Shown one piece after another: positions 9,121 through 19,476 of a stretch of DNA of 64,000 bases. The position numbers were made by a program, and so were the translations under genes. How positions within the stretch are numbered: the first letter of the stretch is position 1; every line of letters starts with the position of its first letter. This stretch comes from CAYNJF01 sp964351745 (GTDB lineage: Bacteria; Pseudomonadota; Gammaproteobacteria; Berkiellales; Berkiellaceae). Under the pieces are notes generated by a model. The model did no database searches and was not told the DNA's origin. It worked only from the letters and a program-made list of their open reading frames with translations. The DNA is taken from contig CAYGPI010000005.1 of the NCBI GenBank assembly GCA_964351745.1, forward strand, positions 1 to 64,000, in the 5' to 3' direction.

Positions 9121-11460
9121 ATGAAAAAGCAGTTGTTAACGGCCCTTGCGGCAACATGGCTAAGCGTCGCTCCAGCATATGCCTTTGAATCTTTTACTGT
9201 GGAAGACATCCGCATAGAAGGTCTAGAGCGTATTAGTGAAGGAACCGTCCTTAATTACCTACCTCTAACTGTGGGGGATACCGTTGAAAACAATGAAACT
9301 TTAGAGATTATTCGAGCATTGTTTAAAACGGGGTTCTTTGAAGACATAAGTCTGGCAAAAGATAACAACATTTTAGTTGTTAAACTTAAAGAGCGCCCTG
9401 CGATTGGTAAAATAGAAGTTTCAGGCAATGAGGATATCTCAACTGAAAATCTCATGGATACCCTAAAGCAACAGGGATTAGCCGAGGGTTACACTTTCGA
9501 TCGCTCTATGCTTGAACTTATGCGCAATGAACTTGAGCGTATGTACTATAGCCATGGTAAATATGCTGTTAGAGTGCAAACTGAGATCGATTCTCTACCA
9601 AGAAATAGAGTGGCCATTCGTATTAAGATCGAAGAAGGTTACTTTGCCAGTATTAAAGAAATTAATATTATTGGTAATCATCAATTTGAGACTTCAAAAC
9701 TTTTGAAGCAGTTTGAGCTTTCGAAACCAAATTATTTGAGTTGGGTAACCCGAACTGATCAATACGATAAACAAAAATTAGCGAAAGATTTAGAAAGTTT
9801 ACGTACCTTTTATCTTGATAGAGGTTATTTGAATTTCAAGATAGACAATACGCAGGTTTCTATTACGCCAGATAAGCAGCATATCTTTATTACAATTAAT
9901 ATTGATGAAGGTCAGCAATACACCTTGCGAAGCTTTAATTTAGTTGGTAAGACCATCGTACCAAGAGAAGAACTAGAGGCGTATGTCGGTTTAAAGAAAG
10001 GCGACATATTCTCACGCTCTGCCGTTTCTGACACGGTCAAAATGATGACCAATCACTTAGGCCATGAAGGCTATGCTTTTGCTCGGGTGAATCCTGTGCC
10101 GGAGCTAGATGAGGCCAACAAGCAAGTTGATTTAACATTTTTTATAGAGCCAGGTAGCAAGGTTAATGTTCGTAGGGTTCTCTTCAAAGGGAATGTTAAG
10201 ACCAAAGATGATGTCTTACGTAAAACATTATTGCAGTTGGAAGGCGGGCCTATTTCAACCGCTAAAGTTGAAGCTTCAAAAGATCGTTTAAACCGAACAG
10301 GATTCTTTAAAGAAGTATCTGTTGAAACCGTGCCAGTGCCTGGTGTGGCAGATCAAGTTGATGTGGTTTATACCGTTGAAGAAGCTTCAAGTGGTCAGCT
10401 TGGTGGTGGTATCGGTTATTCAGGGTTAGATGGCGTCGTCTTAAACGCTAATGTCTCGAATTTAAACGTTTTAGGCACAGGCAATAGCGCTGACATTAAC
10501 TTTAATCATTCTAAAGTCTTTACAACTTACAGCTTAGCCTATAACAACCCATATTATACGATTGATGGTGTCAGCAGAGGGTTTAATCTATTTTACAGTA
10601 AAACAGATCTAGGAAAGACGACAAGCATTTCTAACTATACAACAGATGCTTATGGTTTTAACGTCAATTATGGGATCCCGCTATCTCAGTTTAACCGAGC
10701 TAGCTTAGGTTTCGGTTATCAATCAACGACGTTGAATGTTTCTGGCGTTACGAGCTTACCTGTAGAAATTCAAAACTTTATTAATCCTAATCAAATTGCA
10801 AACTTTGATTTTGTAAATAATTCGCCAAGATATGATGAAGTGACAGTGGCTATAGGTTGGTCGCACAATTCATTGGATCGCTATGTTTTTCCTGAAAATG
10901 GACTTTCTCAAAGTCTAGGTGCCACCACTTCGGTGCCAGGATCTGATTTGCAATATTATCGTTTAAACTATAATGCTCAATATTATAAATCTTTGGGTGC
11001 CGGTTTTGTTGGTTATTTAAGTGCTAATCTTGGGTATGGTAATGGTTACGGTAAAACTAAAAACTTACCATTTTATAAAAACTATTATGCCGGTGGATCG
11101 CGATCTGTTCGTGGTTTTGAAGAAAGTAGCTTAGGGCCTTTAGATGGTCTTGGTAATCCGTTTGGTGGAAACTTAGTAGGGACGGGTACCGTCGCGCTTA
11201 TCCTGCCAGAGCTGATCGCAAAGGGAAGTCGCTCTTTTAGAACAGCCGTCTTTTTTGATGCTGGCCAGGTTTATGCTGTGCATAATCGTTCAAATTTTCC
11301 AGATACACAAAATCCAAATGGGTTGCGTTTTTCAACAGGTGTGTCTTTGACCTGGATGTCGCCGATGGCGCCACTGGTCTTTACTCTGGCACAACCTTTG
11401 AATTCATCTGACAATGATAGAGAGCAACGTTTTGCTTTTACTTTTGGAACCGTTTTTTAA
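9121..11460 (+). CDS. bamA: outer membrane protein assembly factor BamA
   Basis: Central subunit of the BAM complex that inserts beta-barrel proteins into the outer membrane. It has 779 residues. The signal peptide ends at AYA (residue 21). Five POTRA domains span about residues 22-420, starting FTVEDIRIEGLERI. The 16-strand barrel follows, with the lid-lock motif VRGFE near residue 663 and a terminal Phe (FGTVF), the usual BAM recognition end. skp follows after 17 bases, the standard order. Confidence 0.97.
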   Translation: MKKQLLTALAATWLSVAPAYAFESFTVEDIRIEGLERISEGTVLNYLPLTVGDTVENNETLEIIRALFKTGFFEDISLAKDNNILVVKLKERPAIGKIEVSGNEDISTENLMDTLKQQGLAEGYTFDRSMLELMRNELERMYYSHGKYAVRVQTEIDSLPRNRVAIRIKIEEGYFASIKEINIIGNHQFETSKLLKQFELSKPNYLSWVTRTDQYDKQKLAKDLESLRTFYLDRGYLNFKIDNTQVSITPDKQHIFITINIDEGQQYTLRSFNLVGKTIVPREELEAYVGLKKGDIFSRSAVSDTVKMMTNHLGHEGYAFARVNPVPELDEANKQVDLTFFIEPGSKVNVRRVLFKGNVKTKDDVLRKTLLQLEGGPISTAKVEASKDRLNRTGFFKEVSVETVPVPGVADQVDVVYTVEEASSGQLGGGIGYSGLDGVVLNANVSNLNVLGTGNSADINFNHSKVFTTYSLAYNNPYYTIDGVSRGFNLFYSKTDLGKTTSISNYTTDAYGFNVNYGIPLSQFNRASLGFGYQSTTLNVSGVTSLPVEIQNFINPNQIANFDFVNNSPRYDEVTVAIGWSHNSLDRYVFPENGLSQSLGATTSVPGSDLQYYRLNYNAQYYKSLGAGFVGYLSANLGYGNGYGKTKNLPFYKNYYAGGSRSVRGFEESSLGPLDGLGNPFGGNLVGTGTVALILPELIAKGSRSFRTAVFFDAGQVYAVHNRSNFPDTQNPNGLRFSTGVSLTWMSPMAPLVFTLAQPLNSSDNDREQRFAFTFGTVF

Positions 11461-11477
11461 TTATTGGAGCATATCAC

Positions 11478-12050
11478 ATGAAAAAGTTAGTTTTAGCAGC
11501 TATTGCTAGTGCCATCATGGTTTCGTCACCAGTTTTTGCCGCTGATAAAAAACCTACAGCTGCTGCCACGCCTGAGGCTGCTGCCCCTGTGGCACCTGCG
11601 GTAACACCTGTTGCACCAAGTCTTAAGATTGGCGTGTTAGATATTCAGGAAGTCATGAAAAATGCCTCTGAAATTAAAACCATGCAGGCATCGTTACAAA
11701 AAGAATTTGGTCCTAAGTTGGACGAAATCAAAAATCTAGATAAAGGCTTGCGTGAAGGGGTTGAAAAATTGCAACGTGATAGAGATATCATGAGTGAAGC
11801 TGCGCGTACTAAACTTGAAACTGAACTTCAATCCACGCAGCAAGAACTTGTTGGTATGCAAACAAAATATCAGCAAGATTCAACAGCAAAACAACAAGCC
11901 ATGATGCAAGAGTTTTTAAATAAAGTGAAAGCTCAAACAGAATCTTATGCAAAAGAGCAAAAATACGACATGATTATGTTGTCAGAAGCTGTGCCATACA
12001 TCGATGACAAGTTTGAAATCACCAAAGAAATTATTAAGCGCTTAGGATAA
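11478..12050 (+). CDS. skp: periplasmic chaperone Skp/OmpH
   Basis: Trimeric periplasmic chaperone that holds unfolded outer-membrane proteins for BamA. It has 190 residues, longer than E. coli Skp (161). Signal cleavage is expected after PVFA at residue 21. An Ala/Pro/Thr-rich stretch follows at about residues 22-48, and then the family core beginning LKIGVLDIQEVMKNA. The middle is a long coiled coil (about 65-160) rich in Lys, Glu and Gln. GGAG precedes the ATG. It is followed by lpxD after 6 bases. The Pro/Ala-rich linker is the only unusual part. Confidence 0.9.
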   Translation: MKKLVLAAIASAIMVSSPVFAADKKPTAAATPEAAAPVAPAVTPVAPSLKIGVLDIQEVMKNASEIKTMQASLQKEFGPKLDEIKNLDKGLREGVEKLQRDRDIMSEAARTKLETELQSTQQELVGMQTKYQQDSTAKQQAMMQEFLNKVKAQTESYAKEQKYDMIMLSEAVPYIDDKFEITKEIIKRLG

Positions 12051-12056
12051 GAACTT

Positions 12057-13109
12057 ATGACGTCATCAGTAGTTACGCTTGATGCCATTATCAACCAATT
12101 TGGTGGGCAACTGCAAGGGGATAGCATTGAAGTGACTAACGTCGCGACGGTGCAATCTGCTCGAGCGGGTGATATTGCTTTTGTTGATAACCCTAAGTAT
12201 CAAAAATACATTGAGACCACAAAAGCAAGTGCTTTAATTGTGTTGCCAGGGTTAGCTCAGGCGACAAAATTGCCTGTTATTATCTCAGAGAACCCAAAGT
12301 TGATTTTTGCTCAAGTCGTTGGTCTGTTACGTCCTCGTCCTTTAGTAAAAACTGGTATTCATGCCAGTGCTTCGATTGATCCTTCGGCAACTATCGGTGA
12401 CAGAGTCAGCATTGGCCCTGGTTGCGTTGTCGAGCACGATGTTGTGATTGGTGATGGCGTGACTTTAGGGGCACAAACAGTGATCGGGCCTCATTGTCAT
12501 ATAGGGACGAACTGCCATATACATGCTCGAGTTACTTTATACGATAACACGACCCTGGGTGATGGCTGTGAAGTTCACAGTGGGGCAGTCCTTGGTGCTG
12601 ATGGTTTTGGTTACGCTCATGATAAAGGTCAATGGTTAAAGCTTCCGCAGGTTGGCAGATTAAAAATTGGTCGTCACGTTGAAATTGGTGCTAACACGAC
12701 GATTGATAGAGGCGCGCTTGATGACACTGAAATTTCTGATGGAGTGATTATAGATAATCTCGTTCAGATAGGTCACAACGTGAAAATTGGTCAATCAACA
12801 GCTATCTCTGCTGGGTGTTTAATCGGTGGAAGCGCTGTGATAGGTGCTTATTGCATGATTGGTGGAGGCTCTATTTTTAATGGCCACATTAGTATTGCCG
12901 ATGGTTGTGTTTTCATTCCTGGGGCGCAAGTAGCTAATTCAACAAAAAAGGCGGAAGTTTTAGCTTCGGCTTTAACAGCAAGACCAAGAGCGCAATGGGC
13001 AAAAAACATAGCAAGATTCCATCATTTAGATAGCTTGGCAATCAAAGTAAACAAAATGCAAAGAAGAATAAATCAACTAGAGCAAGCTGTAGAGGAGTCA
13101 TGTTCATGA
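12057..13109 (+). CDS. lpxD: UDP-3-O-acyl-glucosamine N-acyltransferase
   Basis: Third step of lipid A synthesis: transfers a hydroxyacyl chain from ACP to the 2-amino group. It has 350 residues. An N-terminal uridine-binding domain (about 1-100) is followed by a left-handed beta-helix of hexapeptide repeats ([IV]G-x4). The catalytic His lies in IGHNVKIGQSTAISAGC. The C-terminal helical tail ends EQAVEESCS. Its stop overlaps the fabZ ATG (ATGA). Confidence 0.96.
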   Translation: MTSSVVTLDAIINQFGGQLQGDSIEVTNVATVQSARAGDIAFVDNPKYQKYIETTKASALIVLPGLAQATKLPVIISENPKLIFAQVVGLLRPRPLVKTGIHASASIDPSATIGDRVSIGPGCVVEHDVVIGDGVTLGAQTVIGPHCHIGTNCHIHARVTLYDNTTLGDGCEVHSGAVLGADGFGYAHDKGQWLKLPQVGRLKIGRHVEIGANTTIDRGALDDTEISDGVIIDNLVQIGHNVKIGQSTAISAGCLIGGSAVIGAYCMIGGGSIFNGHISIADGCVFIPGAQVANSTKKAEVLASALTARPRAQWAKNIARFHHLDSLAIKVNKMQRRINQLEQAVEESCS

Positions 13110-13552
13110 GTGATACACGTTTAGAGTTGAGCGATATTATTAAATTATTGCCGCATCGATATCCTTTTTTGCTGGTTGACAAGGTTTTAAGTTACGAAGA
13201 GGGTGAATCGTTACATGCTATTAAGAATGTGACAATCAATGAGCCCTTTTTTACGGGCCATTTTCCTGGTAATGCTGTCATGCCTGGTGTTTTGCTTGTT
13301 GAAAGCTTGGCTCAGGCTGGTGCCATTTTGGCTTATGTGACGACACAGTCTAATCCAGAAACCAATATTTTTTATTTAGCGTCAGTCGATAATGCAAAAT
13401 TTAAGCAAATGGTGAGACCCGGTGATCAGCTTAATCTTAAGGTTAAGTTAATGACCAGAAGAAAAAGTTTCTGGAAAATTTATGGTGAAGCCACTGTGGA
13501 AGGAAAAACGGTGTGCTCTGTAGAAATATTAAGTGCAATGGGGAAAGTTTAA
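13106..13552 (+). CDS. fabZ: 3-hydroxyacyl-ACP dehydratase FabZ
   Basis: Dehydrates 3-hydroxyacyl-ACP in fatty-acid elongation. It shares a substrate with LpxA/LpxD and so helps balance phospholipid against lipid A. I use the ATG at 13106 (148 residues), not the ATG at 13100: GAGGAG is eight bases before 13106 but only two bases before 13100, and 13106 makes an ATGA overlap with lpxD. The catalytic His is in [12 protein letters not shown] and the Glu in [15 protein letters not shown]. Confidence 0.96.
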   Translation: MSDTRLELSDIIKLLPHRYPFLLVDKVLSYEEGESLHAIKNVTINEPFFTGHFPGNAVMPGVLLVESLAQAGAILAYVTTQSNPETNIFYLASVDNAKFKQMVRPGDQLNLKVKLMTRRKSFWKIYGEATVEGKTVCSVEILSAMGKV

Positions 13553-14323
13553 GTGATAGCGGATACAGCAAAAATCCATTCAAGTGCCAAGATTGGTAAA
13601 GATGTTCATATTGGTGAATATTCTATCATTGGTGCGGATGTGACTCTGGGTGATGGTTGCAGGATTGGACCTCATGTTGTGATAAATGGCCCAACAATCA
13701 TGGGGAAAAACAATCACGTTTTTCAATTTGCATCGATAGGCGAGGCTCCTCAAGATAAAAAATTCCTTGGAGAGAACTCTAATCTTATCGTAGGAGATAA
13801 CAACACTTTCCGAGAATTTGTAACGGTCTCTCGTGGTACGGAGCAAGGTGGCGGAAAAACGACGATTGGTCATGATAATTTATTTATGAATTATGTGCAT
13901 ATTGCTCATGATTGCGAAGTATCAAACCATTCTACTTTTTCAAATAATGCTTCTTTAGCAGGCCATGTTAAAGTCGGGGATTACGCGAACTTAGGCGGTT
14001 TTGTCGGCGTTCATCAATTTTGCTCTATTGGTGCCCATAGTTTTTGTGCTGGTGCTAGCATTATTGTGAAAGATGTTTTGCCTTTTGTGATGGTGTCAGG
14101 CCATCCTGCTCAAGTGTTTGGTTTGAATCTTGTTGGTTTAAAGCGTCGTGACTTTACAAATGACACTGTCATTCAATTAAAGCGTGCTTATAAAGTTCTC
14201 TATCGCCAAGGATTAACAGTAGATAATGCTTTGGTTAAATTGAAAGACATGGCACAAGATTGTTCACAGGTGATGGATTTAGTGACTTTTATTAAAGCCT
14301 CTAGCCGAGGTTTTGTGCGCTAA
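13553..14323 (+). CDS. lpxA: UDP-N-acetylglucosamine acyltransferase
   Basis: First step of lipid A synthesis. It has 256 residues with a GTG start directly after the fabZ stop. It is a left-handed beta-helix of hexapeptide repeats, with the catalytic His in YVHIAHDC followed by NNASLAGHV and GGFVGVHQFCSIGAHS. A C-terminal helical domain of about 65 residues follows. The last base of its stop codon is the first base of the lpxB ATG. Confidence 0.97.
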   Translation: MIADTAKIHSSAKIGKDVHIGEYSIIGADVTLGDGCRIGPHVVINGPTIMGKNNHVFQFASIGEAPQDKKFLGENSNLIVGDNNTFREFVTVSRGTEQGGGKTTIGHDNLFMNYVHIAHDCEVSNHSTFSNNASLAGHVKVGDYANLGGFVGVHQFCSIGAHSFCAGASIIVKDVLPFVMVSGHPAQVFGLNLVGLKRRDFTNDTVIQLKRAYKVLYRQGLTVDNALVKLKDMAQDCSQVMDLVTFIKASSRGFVR

Positions 14324-15491
14324 TGCAGCTGCCTGCTCCTTATCATGGTGCCCCAATAAAAATAGCCTTACTTGCTGGTGAGGCTTCGGGTGATAAACTA
14401 GGAGCAGGTCTTATTGAAGCCTTAAAGGCTAGACTACCAAAGGCTTGTTTTGTTGGTATTGGTGGTCAAGAAATGATTGCTGCAGGCCTTCATAGCCTTT
14501 ATCCGATGGACAGATTGTCTGTGATGGGTTTTATAGAGCCTCTAAAAAGGGCGCGAGAGCTGCTTGGGCTTCGCTCAAAATTAAAGACCTTATTCTTGAA
14601 TCATCCGCCTGATATCTTTATTGGTATAGATGCGCCTGATTTTAATTTAAGCCTTGAAAAGTCATTAAAAAAACGTGGTATTTTAACGATGCATTACGTT
14701 AGTCCTACGATTTGGGCTTGGCGGCCAGGTAGAATCAAAACCATACAGAAAGCAGCCTCTCATACTTTGCTTATTTTTCCGTTTGAAAAAAAGATATATG
14801 ATGACCATCAAATGTCAGCAACCTTTGTTGGTCACAGTCTTGCTGATCGATATCCTATGAATCCGAAAAAGAAGGCAAGTCGATTAAAGTTGAAGCTTGG
14901 TAGCGAAGAGCCCATTTTAGCTTTGTTGCCAGGTAGTCGATACGCGGAAGTAGAAAGGTTAGCTGAAGATTTTCTAAAAACAGCAGAGTATATTGCTAAG
15001 GTGCGACCAGATATAAAAATAGTCGTTGCCCTGCATGATATGAAACTCGCTAAAATTTGGGAAAAATATCAACGGCGCGTCGCACCTAAGCTTAAAATTT
15101 ATACCATTATCAATGAGACGGGAGATGTTCTTAAAGCTGCCGATGTCGCCCTAGTCAAATCAGGGACAGCAACACTAGAGGNNNNNNNNNNCTTGTTGTT
15201 TATAACACGTCAGCTTTTACGTTGCAGTTATAGATGCTTTTAATCAAAACGCCCTATATTAGTATGACAAATATCATGGCTGGAAAACCTTTAGTACAAG
15301 AGCTTATTCAAAAACAATGTTGCCCAGAAGTGATGGCTAAGTCGCTTTTACAGCTGTTTAACCCACAAATAAGACAACCTTTGATTAACGCGTTTTATGA
15401 AATGCATCAATCCTTAAAATGCGAAACCAACGAAGTGGCGGCAACAGTTATAACCCAAATGATTGAAAAGGAGGCAGGATGCCTATCATAG
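14323..15491 (+). CDS. lpxB: lipid A disaccharide synthase, interrupted by assembly gap and an in-frame TAG
   Basis: Condenses UDP-diacylglucosamine with lipid X. The N-terminal 286 codons (IALLAGEASGDKLGAG onward) are normal up to SGTATLE, where ten Ns occur (15182-15191). The rest of LpxB resumes in another frame as VVYNTSAFTLQL and then LIKTPYISMTNIMAGKPLVQ to the end at 15491. About seven codons of the family are missing at the gap. A true gap of 20 bases would restore the frame, so the frame change is probably an artefact. A TAG at 15231-15233, in the frame of the C-terminal part, is a separate problem: it falls where homologues have a sense codon. It is either a low-quality base near the contig end or a real nonsense mutation. 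The end overlaps rnhB by 13 bases. Confidence 0.8.
15182..15191. other. assembly gap (10 N) inside lpxB
   Basis: Ten consecutive Ns; a placeholder of fixed size is likely. Comparing the flanking LpxB sequence with the family suggests about 20 bases are really missing (a number equal to 2 modulo 3 restores the reading frame). Confidence 0.95.
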
Positions 15492-16057
15492 CTGGTGTTG
15501 ATGAAGTTGGAAGAGGGCCATTAGCTGGCTCAGTGGTCGCTGGTGCTGTTATTCTTCGTGATAAATCCCTAATCAAGCTGATTAAGGATTCAAAAAAGTG
15601 CACGCCTAAACAAAGAGAGAAACTATTTGCTCTTATCGCTAGTAACAGCTGTTGGGCTATAGGAGAGGCTAGCGTTCATGAAATCGATACCCTAAATATT
15701 TTGCAAGCAACGCTACTTGCTATGAAGCGAGCAGTCTTGGCTTTGGATGAGCAGCCAGATGAAGCTTGGATAGATGGTATTCATGCGCCTGATTTAGAGA
15801 TCCCTTGTCAATGCTATATTAAAGGTGATGATCGAGTTCCAGCGATTGGTGCTGCAAGCATTATGGCTAAAGTGACACGAGACAGACAAATGGAAGCGTT
15901 TGGATTGAAATATCCTGGCTTTGGATTTGAAAATCATAAAGGTTATGGAACTAAGGCTCACATGCAAGCCATCAACGACTTTGGCATTACACCTATTCAT
16001 CGGCGATCCTTCAAACCGATCAGCATGCTTGTAGAGGATATATGCAAGAATCCATGA
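15479..16057 (+). CDS. rnhB: ribonuclease HII
   Basis: Degrades RNA in RNA-DNA hybrids and removes misincorporated ribonucleotides. It has 192 residues. Catalytic acidic residues lie in GVDEVGRGPLAG (residues 6-17) and in AWIDGIH, and AIGAASIMAKVTRDR carries the later Asp. The ending FGITPIHRRSFKPI is typical. It lies between lpxB and dnaE, overlapping both, as in most gammaproteobacteria. Confidence 0.97.
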   Translation: MPIIAGVDEVGRGPLAGSVVAGAVILRDKSLIKLIKDSKKCTPKQREKLFALIASNSCWAIGEASVHEIDTLNILQATLLAMKRAVLALDEQPDEAWIDGIHAPDLEIPCQCYIKGDDRVPAIGAASIMAKVTRDRQMEAFGLKYPGFGFENHKGYGTKAHMQAINDFGITPIHRRSFKPISMLVEDICKNP

Positions 16058-19000
16058 TGAATTATATTCATTTAGATGTGCATTCTGAGTACTCAATCTA
16101 TGATAGCGTTGTGTCAGTCAATGGTTTAATTCAGAGTTGTGTTGCTGAAAAAATGCCAGCTGTGGCTATCACAGATTTAAATAACCTTTACGGTGTTGTT
16201 AAATTTTATAAGAAAGCGGTCGCTAATGGTATTAAGCCTATTATTGGCGCTGAAGTTTGGATTGATCAGGGTGAGTCTATTCAAAAGTGTCTGTTACTAT
16301 GTCAAAACAATGTGGGCTTAAATCATTTAAGACAGCTTATTTCAAAAGGATTTCTTCACGCTCGACGAGACCCCATCCCTATTTTGGACTTCACTTTGTT
16401 GGCACAGCATCAAGAAGGATTGCTTGCTATCTTAGTTGAAGATCTCAAATTATTAGAGATGATGAAATATAATGAAGTCGAGAAGGCTCAGGAGAGGCTG
16501 GCTGATTATAAAGAAACATTTACAGAAAGATTTTATGTTGGTTTGCGAAGATTAAAGCCTCAAGATAAAACAGATAGCCAAGCTTTAATCCAACTGGCAT
16601 CTGTCATGCAAATACCCGTTGTTGCTACGAATGCAGTTCGGTTTTTAAATCGAACAGACTTTGAGGCTCATGAGGCGCGTATTTGCATTCAAGATGGGAT
16701 GACTTTAGAGCAGGTTCGCGAGAAAAAATACACCAAAGAGCAGTATTTAAAATCTGCCAGTGATATGTGCACATTGTTTTCAGACGTCCCATCCGCACTT
16801 GAAAATAGCATAGAAGTCGCCAAGCGCTGTAACGTACAGTTAGAGCTAGGTAAAGTTTATTTGCCAGATTTTCCTGTTCCTGAAGGCGAAACGATTGAAA
16901 CTTTTCTAGAGCAAGAGTCTAGAGTCGGTTTAAAAAAACGCTGGTTGAAAATAGAAAAAGGGCTAGAGCCTAAAGAGGCTCAAGAGCAACTAAAAGCGTA
17001 TGAAGAGCGGTTGAATCTAGAGTTAGGTGTCATTAACTCTATGGGCTTTGCTGGCTATTTTATGATTGTTGCCGACTTTATTCGCTGGGCCAAAGAAAAT
17101 GACATTCCAGTAGGTCCTGGACGAGGCTCTGGTGCTGGCTCTATTGTTGCTTATGTTTTAGATATTACGGATTTGGATCCTATACAGTATGAATTGCTTT
17201 TTGAAAGATTTTTGAACCCTGAGCGGGTTTCGATGCCTGACTTTGACGTTGATTTCTGTATGGAAAATCGTGATCGCGTCATTGAGTACGTGTCTAATCG
17301 CTACGGAGCGGAAAGTGTTTCTCAAATTGTGACGTTTGGTACAATGGCTGCAAAAGCTGTGGTACGAGATGTTGGCCGTGTGCTTGGTCACCCGTATGGT
17401 TTTATTGATAAAATAGCTAAGCTTATCCCTTTCGAAATAGGGATGACATTAGACAAGGCTCTCGTTGAAGAAGAAGCTTTAAGTGACCGTTATCGTCAAG
17501 AAGAAGAGGTGAGATTTTTAATCGACCTTGCCCGGAAACTCGAAGGTACCATTCGTAATGTTGGTAAGCATGCTGGAGGTGTTGTCATCGCTCCAACACC
17601 GCTAACAGATTTCTCACCTTTGTATTGTGAAGAGGGCTCAACACAAGTTGTGACCCAATATGATAAAGATGATGTTGAGTCGATTGGCTTGGTCAAATTT
17701 GACTTTCTAGGTTTGCGGACATTAACCATCATTCATTGGGCTGTCAAAATTGCCAATCAAACGTTAGATGCCAAGATTGATATCACAGAGATCCCTTTAG
17801 ATTGTCCTAAAACTTATGATTTATTAAAAGCTTGCCAGACGACAGCTGTGTTTCAACTCGAGTCACGAGGCATGAAAGACCTTATCAACCGACTACAACC
17901 AGATACTTTTGAAGAAATTATTGCTTTGGTTGCTTTGTTTAGGCCTGGTCCGCTCCAGTCGGGTATGGTTGATGACTTTATCGATAGAAAGCATGGTCGT
18001 GCCGTGGTGGCATATCCACATCCTGATTTAGAGCCAATTTTAAGCCCAACCTACGGCGTTATTCTATATCAAGAGCAAGTGATGCAGATCGCTCAGGTTC
18101 TTGCTGGTTATACGCTCGGTGGTGCTGATCTCTTACGCCGTGCTATGGGTAAGAAAAAATTAGAAGAGATGGCTGAGCAGCGTGAAATCTTTGTGACAGG
18201 CTCAGTGGCGCGAGGCGTGGAAAAGGAAACTGCCACTTACATTTTTGATTTGATGGAGAAGTTTGCGGGATACGGATTTAACAAATCTCATTCAGCAGCA
18301 TACGCACTTGTTTCTTATCAGACAGCTTGGTTAAAAACGCATTATCCTAGCGCCTTTATGGCAGCAGCGTTGTCTTCTGATATGAATCAAACAGAAAAAG
18401 TTGTGATTCTTATCAATGAAGTCAAATCGTTAAACTTAAGCTGGCTAGCACCAGATATTAACCATAGCTTTTATCGTTTTTGCTTGAATAAGCAGGGTGA
18501 TATTGTGTTTGGTTTAGGCGCCATTAAGGGCGTCGGTGAAGGCGCTATCCAAAGTATTCTTGATGCCAGAGCTTTAGATGGTCCGTTTCTAGATTTGTTT
18601 GATTTTTGCGAGCGGATAGATTGCCGCAAAGCTAACAAAAGAGTACTTGAAGCTTTGATTAAAAGTGGGTGTTTAGATAGCCTTAAAACAGAGCGCCATC
18701 TTCTTTTAGCCTCGATTGAAAGCGCTTTAAAACATTCGGAGCAGAAAAATCAAGATTCGAAATCTGGTCAAACTGATATGTTTGCCCAAAGTCAGGAATC
18801 TCAAAAGCCCGCTTTACTGTCAGCACAAGAGCTGGCTAAAGAAGATGTCTTAAAATTTGAAAAGAATTGTTTAGGTTTCTATTTAAGCGGACATCCTATT
18901 GAGATCTTAGAGCCTGAGCTGAAGCATTTTGTGACACACAAGCTGGCGGAACTACCTTGTCGCGAAATGAAAGTGATTGTGGCTGGCATGATAAGTCAAA

Positions 19001-19476
19001 TGAGAACCTTACAAACCAAAAAAGGCGACAGGATGGCTTTTGTGACGCTCGATGATAATACTGAGCCTTTTGAGATTGCTGTTTTCTCAGATTTGTATCA
19101 AAAAAGTAGATCTTTTATTAATAAAGATGAACTGTTAGTTGTGACAGGGAATTTAAGCTACGATAAAGAAACGAAGCAATTGAGGTTGAGAGCTGAAGAC
19201 CTTTTTGATTTAGCGCATGCTCGAGATAGGTTTGCTCGCCGACTTAAAATTCAAGTAAGATCCACAGCTATGAAAATGGATGATTTTATTGGTGGGCTAA
19301 AAGATCTCATGAAGCAAGAGCAGGGCAGTTGTTTTGTTGTGCTTGAGTACGTATCTCAACATTTAACAGCACGGATTCGTTTAGGTGAAGATTGGCAAAT
19401 CATGCCATCAAGTCATCTAATTGAGACATTAAAGGAGACGATAGGCAGGGATGCTTTAAATATTGAATATGATTAG
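16042..19476 (+). CDS. dnaE: DNA polymerase III alpha subunit
   Basis: Catalytic subunit of the replicative polymerase, 1144 residues (E. coli 1160). Order: PHP domain (YIHLDVHSEYSIYD), palm with the catalytic pair in MPDFDVDFC and the third Asp in LVKFDFLGLRTL, then fingers, HhH and OB regions. The clamp-binding motif QTDMF is at residues 910-914. The chosen start, ATG 16042, has GAGG four bases upstream; ATG 16054 overlaps the rnhB stop (ATGA) and is possible. In E. coli accA follows directly; here accA is 21.5 kb away. Confidence 0.97.
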   Translation: MQESMMNYIHLDVHSEYSIYDSVVSVNGLIQSCVAEKMPAVAITDLNNLYGVVKFYKKAVANGIKPIIGAEVWIDQGESIQKCLLLCQNNVGLNHLRQLISKGFLHARRDPIPILDFTLLAQHQEGLLAILVEDLKLLEMMKYNEVEKAQERLADYKETFTERFYVGLRRLKPQDKTDSQALIQLASVMQIPVVATNAVRFLNRTDFEAHEARICIQDGMTLEQVREKKYTKEQYLKSASDMCTLFSDVPSALENSIEVAKRCNVQLELGKVYLPDFPVPEGETIETFLEQESRVGLKKRWLKIEKGLEPKEAQEQLKAYEERLNLELGVINSMGFAGYFMIVADFIRWAKENDIPVGPGRGSGAGSIVAYVLDITDLDPIQYELLFERFLNPERVSMPDFDVDFCMENRDRVIEYVSNRYGAESVSQIVTFGTMAAKAVVRDVGRVLGHPYGFIDKIAKLIPFEIGMTLDKALVEEEALSDRYRQEEEVRFLIDLARKLEGTIRNVGKHAGGVVIAPTPLTDFSPLYCEEGSTQVVTQYDKDDVESIGLVKFDFLGLRTLTIIHWAVKIANQTLDAKIDITEIPLDCPKTYDLLKACQTTAVFQLESRGMKDLINRLQPDTFEEIIALVALFRPGPLQSGMVDDFIDRKHGRAVVAYPHPDLEPILSPTYGVILYQEQVMQIAQVLAGYTLGGADLLRRAMGKKKLEEMAEQREIFVTGSVARGVEKETATYIFDLMEKFAGYGFNKSHSAAYALVSYQTAWLKTHYPSAFMAAALSSDMNQTEKVVILINEVKSLNLSWLAPDINHSFYRFCLNKQGDIVFGLGAIKGVGEGAIQSILDARALDGPFLDLFDFCERIDCRKANKRVLEALIKSGCLDSLKTERHLLLASIESALKHSEQKNQDSKSGQTDMFAQSQESQKPALLSAQELAKEDVLKFEKNCLGFYLSGHPIEILEPELKHFVTHKLAELPCREMKVIVAGMISQMRTLQTKKGDRMAFVTLDDNTEPFEIAVFSDLYQKSRSFINKDELLVVTGNLSYDKETKQLRLRAEDLFDLAHARDRFARRLKIQVRSTAMKMDDFIGGLKDLMKQEQGSCFVVLEYVSQHLTARIRLGEDWQIMPSSHLIETLKETIGRDALNIEYD

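Noticed and set aside
15181..15243. Frameshift in lpxB at the N-run
   Set aside because: A true gap of about 20 bases instead of 10 restores the frame, so the shift itself is best explained by the placeholder length; the TAG is reported separately.
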